A program made the translations under genes and the position numbers. Below, piece by piece: positions 59,067 to 64,000 of a stretch of 64,000 nucleotides of DNA. The stretch lies in contig JAUEDM010000008.1 of NCBI GenBank assembly GCA_033439685.1, positions 744,001 through 808,000 of the forward strand, read 5' to 3'. Each line of letters begins with the position of its first letter. Position 1 is the stretch's first letter. Origin of the DNA: Apodospora peruviana. Lineage: Eukaryota; Ascomycota; Sordariomycetes; Sordariales; Lasiosphaeriaceae. The notes under the pieces were generated by a model. That model worked only from the letters and a program-made list of their open reading frames with translations. It had not been told where the DNA came from and did not search any database.

Positions 59067-61399
59067 CGCTGCCGCCGAGTGGCCCTCCGGTCTGTATGCA
59101 CGAGCTGGAGGTCGCAACCGGTAGGTAGTTCAAGGCAGATCGAGGGACATTAACAATCCGGCGGCGTTGGCAACCGGATCCGATTTAAGGCGGCTTGGTT
59201 CAACCGGATCCGATTTAAGGCGGCTTGGTTCAACCGGCGCGCGCAAACCAAAGAGAGTGACGGCACCGGCGCGGGATGGAAAGAAGCGAAGATTAAGAAA
59301 AGGAGTGACTGCCCGGACACCCGGGAAGGAAAATGGTGGGAGATGGAAGAGAAGGAGGGAAATGAGTTTGTCCTCCTCAAGGATCTGTGAAAGGCATCAC
59401 GGCAGGAAAAAGTAACGAGGGGAAAAGAGTAATGAGTGATGGAAAAGATTGTTGGTTTGTGAGATTTCAAGCAAGATTGCGACCGTCCCTTGCCCGGGGT
59501 TCATCGCTGCTGCATCGCTACTGTGTTCGCACTTCGGTACCCGCCTTCCCCCACACCCGTCACTGTCATCAGGGGGGGCGATCCAGACGACCCTTCTTCC
59601 ATCCCACGCGCCTGCCCTGTGATCCTTCGGTATCCAAACTCGCAATTGCCCCAAATTTGCCGTTGCCTTGTCTGAAGTTGCTCGCGCGATAGTGGAGTCC
59701 CCGGATTGAGGGATTCGACTCAAGTGGAACCTGTATTCGATAGATTTGCGGTATCCGCCCACTAAAACCGTGGACTGACGACTCAGCCCGAGCTCTGTCT
59801 GGGGTGCTGTGCCCGGTAATGGCGGAATGCGCCATCACCACCACCAATCCGATGCGCCCGTATTCCATCCCGCTGCCTTTACCCCTTTTCAGGGGTTTAA
59901 AGAGACATGTACAGTATGGCGCGACTCCATCAGTACCAATATATTACGAACCATCCCATTGGGAATTATATCTATAATGAAGCACATGGTCGTCTCGACC
60001 TTCTCGTCGGTAACAGGCAGTGAATATTCGATCCCTGGCCTTTGCAGTACACGATAAACCTGGCAGTGCCCGGATTCTATACTTTGCTGTCGTCGCATCA
60101 TCGGATACGGCGCAATAGGTACGCCGTCGTGGACCTTCAGTTGGGACGATATGCCGATGTGGAAAGTTAATGCTACAACACCCTGTGCCTGTGCCGCATA
60201 CGCCTTTCCGGCAGCTACTCAAAAGGACTGCAACTCTCGACTCGCATTTGAGATCATGTTCCTTTGCCTGATGTGATGAAAGCCACCCGACAACCTTTCT
60301 TCTTGTTGGTGGTGTTGCGCCTGTCGCAAACCTTAAATCTGCCTCCAAGCCACCTTCAGCGCCTCCATCCTCCACTGCCCTGTCTCCAAGACGCCTCTTG
60401 CAAGCCACCACCAATGGCTTCCCGAATGCATTTGCAACAATGCCGCGTATTGTCTCTCGCATATTGTTCACAACCGTGAAAGCTAGAGGACGATAGGATT
60501 CTCTTTTGTACGGAGTATGAAACAACAAATAAAGATTCCAAAAACAGATAGGGGAAAGCAACTGAACCCCTGGTCCCTGCAGCCCTAGGGCCTGAAAACA
60601 GACGCTCGTTAGCGGCTCGTTTGTTCACGTTCTGGAGTTGACCAATCAAGCTCTTTGGTTGCAACTTCGTCATCTACTCTCGGGGCGGGTCCAAGCTTCC
60701 TGTAAGTAATAAAAGGGGCTGCCAGAGAGATAAGACTTTTAAAGGACCCCCCTTTTTATGGTAGTAGTTTTTCATGAGGGCCATGCCAATAAACGACAAC
60801 CAGAGTTGGAAACAGTCTTATTAAACACACGGTTTATAAAAATGCACGGCATCTTGCTTGTGTCGGACTTCCACACAGAGAAGTTCTCAGCGCGTTTCAA
60901 CAAGAGAATGGAATTTACGCGTAAAAATCAGGTATACAAACGTATGGACTCGACATCCATGGTATATTATGTGTATTATCATATGTCTAGAGAGTTGCTA
61001 TTAGCTATTCTATATCTCGAAATGTTCTGTCGACATGCTGTGCTTGCTTGCCTTCTTCGAAACACCGCCGTTTGAACAGAAACGGACCTCGCTGCATCGG
61101 CAAACGGAATGGCGGCTGCTCCCTTGAGGTCAGTTGCCTTGCAGCCTTCATTCCGTGGATCTCTCGCGAAGTCGTCGTCATGAATCTCTCATGGAACTGC
61201 GCTCCGTAATATTCGACACCATGCCGATGGATGCGGCTACGGTACCGTCGACGGAAGCGACAGGGAAGTCACAGCCATCATTAATGACCCCCAAACTCCC
61301 TAAAAAAGATACCTGAATCGAAAATCCCAGCAGCCCCTTACATATAACTCCAATCACGTCGTAGTCCTGTGGTATCTTGTGAAAGTTTCATATCCCTGG
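59067..61399. other. 2.3-kb intergenic, no gene supported
   Basis: Between the DUF3405 start and the DIM1 stop. A minus-strand frame of 205 codons (60561-59944) has no ATG at its start and no motif. The 60.7-61.0 kb part is AT-richer. Apart from the tandem repeat listed separately, nothing is distinctive. Confidence 0.45.
59171..59237. repeat. 30-bp tandem duplication upstream of DUF3405 gene
   Basis: Two exact 30-bp units (59171-59200, 59201-59230) are followed by the first seven bases of a third. They lie about 105 bp before the start of the DUF3405 gene, in its leader or promoter. Confidence 0.9.
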
Positions 61400-61900
61400 T
61401 TAGTACCGATGGCGAGTGGAATAGTCCTTCGGGCTGACCACGAGACCGCGTCCCTTCTTCGCGCCGCGGTAGACCGTCTCGATGATGTCTATGAGCTCCT
61501 GCTTGTCTTTAAGCACCCAGTTGATCTTGTTGTTGTTACCGGTCCCGAGATCGATCATCATGTGTTTGTTCCGGAAGAAGAACATGAGGGTGCATTTGTC
61601 GTAGAGCTCGTACATTTGGTTGAAGTCGGGGACCTTTTCGTTGTCGCATAGGTATATCGCGGCGAAATTCCTGACCTTCTCGGCGACGTGGTAGAGGACT
61701 TCGTCTTGCATCATGACGTCGACGTCTGAGGCCTTTCCGAAGCGGATGACGACTACACGTTCCTCCTCACTCAGGATGGCTAAAAGTTACAAAGTTAGTT
61801 TCAAGACAAAAACAAAGGACGTATCAATCGATAAAGGCTGAGACTTACCTTGATCGACATGCCAGCCGGTGTTGAGATGGGGAAGCACGATACTGCCCAT
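61400..61900 (-). CDS. dim1: U5 snRNP protein DIM1 (thioredoxin-like, TXNL4A)
   Basis: Two exons (61900-61849, 61779-61400) join in phase across a 69-nt intron to 143 residues, the usual size for DIM1. Sequence such as MGSIVLPHLNTGWHVDQ, RVVVIRFG, YLCDNEKVPDFNQMYELYD, MFFFRNKHMMIDLGTGNNNK and the end SPKDYSTRHRY is nearly invariant across eukaryotes. The fold is thioredoxin-like but the redox CxxC is absent. It is part of the U5 snRNP and tri-snRNP and acts in pre-mRNA splicing in the nucleus; loss is lethal in yeasts. It is the clearest housekeeping gene of the window. Confidence 0.97.
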
Positions 61901-62995
61901 GATTGCGAAAGAGAGTGGATGGCGCAAAGAGTCTTGAAGGTAACTATTGATGCGCTGTCTCGGTGCTAGAGAGCGACTACGGTTCGGTGTGCGTGGCGAT
62001 GATTACTGATCGCAACAAGTTGAACGTGTGCAAAAAGTCCTCGCTGTGATGAGGTTTGGGTACTCGTGATGTTGAAGTTGGGTTTTGGGAGACAATGATG
62101 GTGCTGTGTTGTGGGTGATATGCGAGAAAGTGACATGGCGTCGCGCCGGCCCAAGATTCTCGAAAATTCCCCCGCCAAAACGCGGGCAGTCGTGCTTACA
62201 TAATACCCGCTGTCACGCTGCCTGTTGCCAAGCGTTTGTCGGGCTGCAGGCATCCCATTGGCACGAGCGAGCCTTGTCAGCATGGTACGGGGCACGCGGG
62301 GCCCAGACCCTGAGGCTCAAAGCCTGAGCTTAAACGTTCAAGTTCCTCGACCACCATCACAGACTCAGCATGCGTTCCTCTTACACATGTATGTATACAG
62401 TCGATGAACAGCGCGACGAACCTAAGTTCTGATTATATCATTGGTTGCTCACTTTTAAACACTGCTCATAATAATGAAAAGCATGTCATATTTGGGGATT
62501 TTTCGAACGCTGTGCAAGAGAACGGGGGTTGTTCACACCGTGAAAAACCATGCGGACAGAACGCCATGATCATGTCTATTTGCTTACGAGAAAGAAATGA
62601 AACTTCAATCCTTTGCTGCAAACCCAAAAAAAAATCCCTTAAACTTTTACAAGCGGTCAAATCGTAGTAACGTCAAATTGATATTCCCGCAGCCGCTCGC
62701 GATGTGGCCGACCGACCCGGCGACCATGCTCCACTCAACTCACTTCGCCGACATACGGATCCTTCACGTGAGCTCATGGCCTAGGTATTCGGATGTGGAT
62801 GAGATGCAAGCAGCAAAATATATATTCAAACTAGGCATGGATCGAGGACGTCGAGCTGGGCGCCGCCGCGTCGGCAGATGGTGCTTGCTGTTTTGTTGAA
62901 AGCAGCAGAGAAGAGTTCAACTGTGGTGGAGATCAAGCAACCTGAATCCAAAACACTGGCATATGAACCCAAAAGGAGCAAAAGAGTAATTATCT
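61901..62995. other. intergenic, DIM1 promoter to tRNA-Thr
   Basis: About 1.1 kb. Frames overlap on both strands without motifs. It includes the DIM1 promoter at its left end. Confidence 0.5.
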
Positions 62996-63067
62996 TGCCC
63001 CCACACAGGATTGAACTATGGACCTCAGCATTACAAGTGCTGCGCTCTACCACTGAGCTATAAGGGC
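62996..63067 (-). tRNA. tRNA-Thr (anticodon TGT)
   Basis: A full cloverleaf reads on the minus strand from GCCCTTATAGCTCAG. Acceptor GCCCTTA pairs with TGGGGGC (two G-U pairs), the anticodon stem CAGCA/TGCTG encloses CTTGTAA (anticodon TGT), and the T loop is GTTCAATCC. No intron is present. Confidence 0.93.
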
Positions 63068-63915
63068 CTCTGTATCTTTATTTTGTGATAATGTCGTTAT
63101 CACACCGAGATCGTAGGTGTCAATATGCGTGCGGTGTTAATCGTGTTGTTGATTACTGAGTGACCATAACTCTTCTAGCAAAGCTCGGCTCAAGCGATGT
63201 CCCCGGCAGTTACTGTTCCACGCCCTGTTCCACGCCGGACCTGATTCTATAAGTGAATCATCATGAGCGGTGACGAATGGCTTGTTCATACGGTGAACTC
63301 GTTGACAACAGTCCCATATTGAGGTTCATAGCAGTGTTCTGTTATATCACATCAAATATACGGCTTTTCTGACCTTGTATCCAAGCCATCCAGACAGCAT
63401 CTTTCATAGCGCTATAGCTGACATCCCTCTGCCAGAAGACACCAACCAGCTCAGTCTGCCAGAAAGGGCACCCAGCACCGTTTTTCGCAGACCCGTTGCA
63501 GCGACTTCTTCGATATCCAAGAGCCGGAGAAGAGGTCTGGCTCCATGGTTGAGCACGCATCTACAATCGCCGCAGACTTCGCCTCCAGCTGATGTTGAGC
63601 CTTCGGATCCCAAACTTGCAACACATGTCCCCCCCCGTATATCTTCCAGGCGCACAATCGCGGTGCCTCGGGCCCTCAACCGACTGGCGACTAATCGTTG
63701 AACTATCGGCTCGGCTCTGGGTCACCACCGGTGCTTTATCCTGGAATGGGTGTGTGCCGGGCGTCTGCTGGGAATGACATCGAGAACACGGGTACAGCGT
63801 GAGGACAAATCCTCTCGGGCCCGCAATATATCCACAACAGGTCTGCCCAAGTACTCGTGGCCAACCACATGATGTTGTATACACATGGGCTACCATATAT
63901 GCATCCTGTGCACAC
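63068..63915. other. intergenic, no gene supported
   Basis: About 850 bp. Frames at 63375-63701 (plus) and 63968-63561 (minus) overlap each other and lack motifs. It may contain the 3' region of the gene entering from the right. Confidence 0.4.
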
Positions 63916-64000
63916 TCATCTCTTCTTGACACTATCCATCCACTCCTTGCCGGCCTTGCTTCCGTCATGCGCCTTGCGGAACAACTTCCTCTCCCACTCG
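63916..64000 (-). CDS. C-terminal codons of a gene entering from the right edge
   Basis: The minus strand reads EWERKLFRKAHDGSKAGKEW, then MDSVKKR and a TGA at 63916-63918. The charged, helix-like peptide is compositionally protein-like, and the frame is open to the window edge. I do not recognise the family from 27 residues. It could also be a chance frame. Confidence 0.4.
   Translation of the reverse strand, partial: EWERKLFRKAHDGSKAGKEWMDSVKKR

Noticed and set aside
59944..60561. 205-codon minus-strand frame
   Set aside because: It begins at a non-ATG codon and shows no family signature.
1..64000. CRISPR arrays, bacterial operons or riboswitches
   Set aside because: The sequence is eukaryotic with spliceosomal introns, and no spaced direct-repeat array was seen.

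Overview
This window comes from a filamentous ascomycete. Short introns (mostly about 50-140 bp, GT...AG) interrupt most genes. The gene families are fungal: a Zn2Cys6 activator, a HET-NACHT-WD40 protein, a DUF3405 protein, a Tad-like LINE and a fungal cAMP-receptor-like GPCR. The mix of an HNWD protein like those of Podospora, a cellobionic-acid-phosphorylase-like gene like that of Neurospora, and several plant-cell-wall enzymes points to Sordariomycetes, most likely Sordariales. That placement is inference. Exon joins were worked out by hand from splice sites, phase and family expectation, and no transcripts were available.

Layout. 1-12 kb: start of a GH30 beta-1,6-galactanase (cut by the window edge), a spliced secreted Cys-rich protein with Stig1-like segments, two broken genes (F-box and protein kinase), a CE1 acetylxylan esterase and a large polytopic membrane protein with three Cys-rich ectodomain repeats. 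12.8-14.5 kb: a 5'-truncated LINE flanked by a 13-bp target-site duplication. 15-22.5 kb: a small heat-shock protein, an intronless GH94 phosphorylase and a small decayed conserved fungal gene. 22.9-28.2 kb: an MCT-type MFS transporter divergent from a Zn2Cys6 transcription factor. 28.2-34.2 kb: about 6 kb with no supportable gene. 34-40 kb: a GPCR, a secreted HD-domain protein and a single-pass Ser/Thr-rich surface protein.

41-49 kb is an allorecognition-type segment. It holds an intact HET-NACHT-WD40 STAND protein (fungal NLR) with ten near-identical WD repeats, lying divergent from the remains of a HET-domain gene and a decayed membrane-protein gene. 50-64 kb: a secreted aldose 1-epimerase, tRNA-Gly(TCC), an OPT oligopeptide transporter, a DUF3405 protein, the spliceosomal protein DIM1, tRNA-Thr(TGT) and the last codons of a gene entering from the right edge.

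Themes. The GH30, CE1, GH94 and aldose epimerase genes fit a saprotroph growing on plant polysaccharide; the GH94 enzyme would take up the aldonic-acid product of oxidative cellulose attack. The HNWD gene is the strongest candidate for unusual biology, because its repeats carry variation in a few columns and show signs of recent block duplication. Broken genes (F-box, kinase, small conserved gene, HET remnants, LINE) are frequent, so this looks like a dynamic accessory segment punctuated by housekeeping genes.
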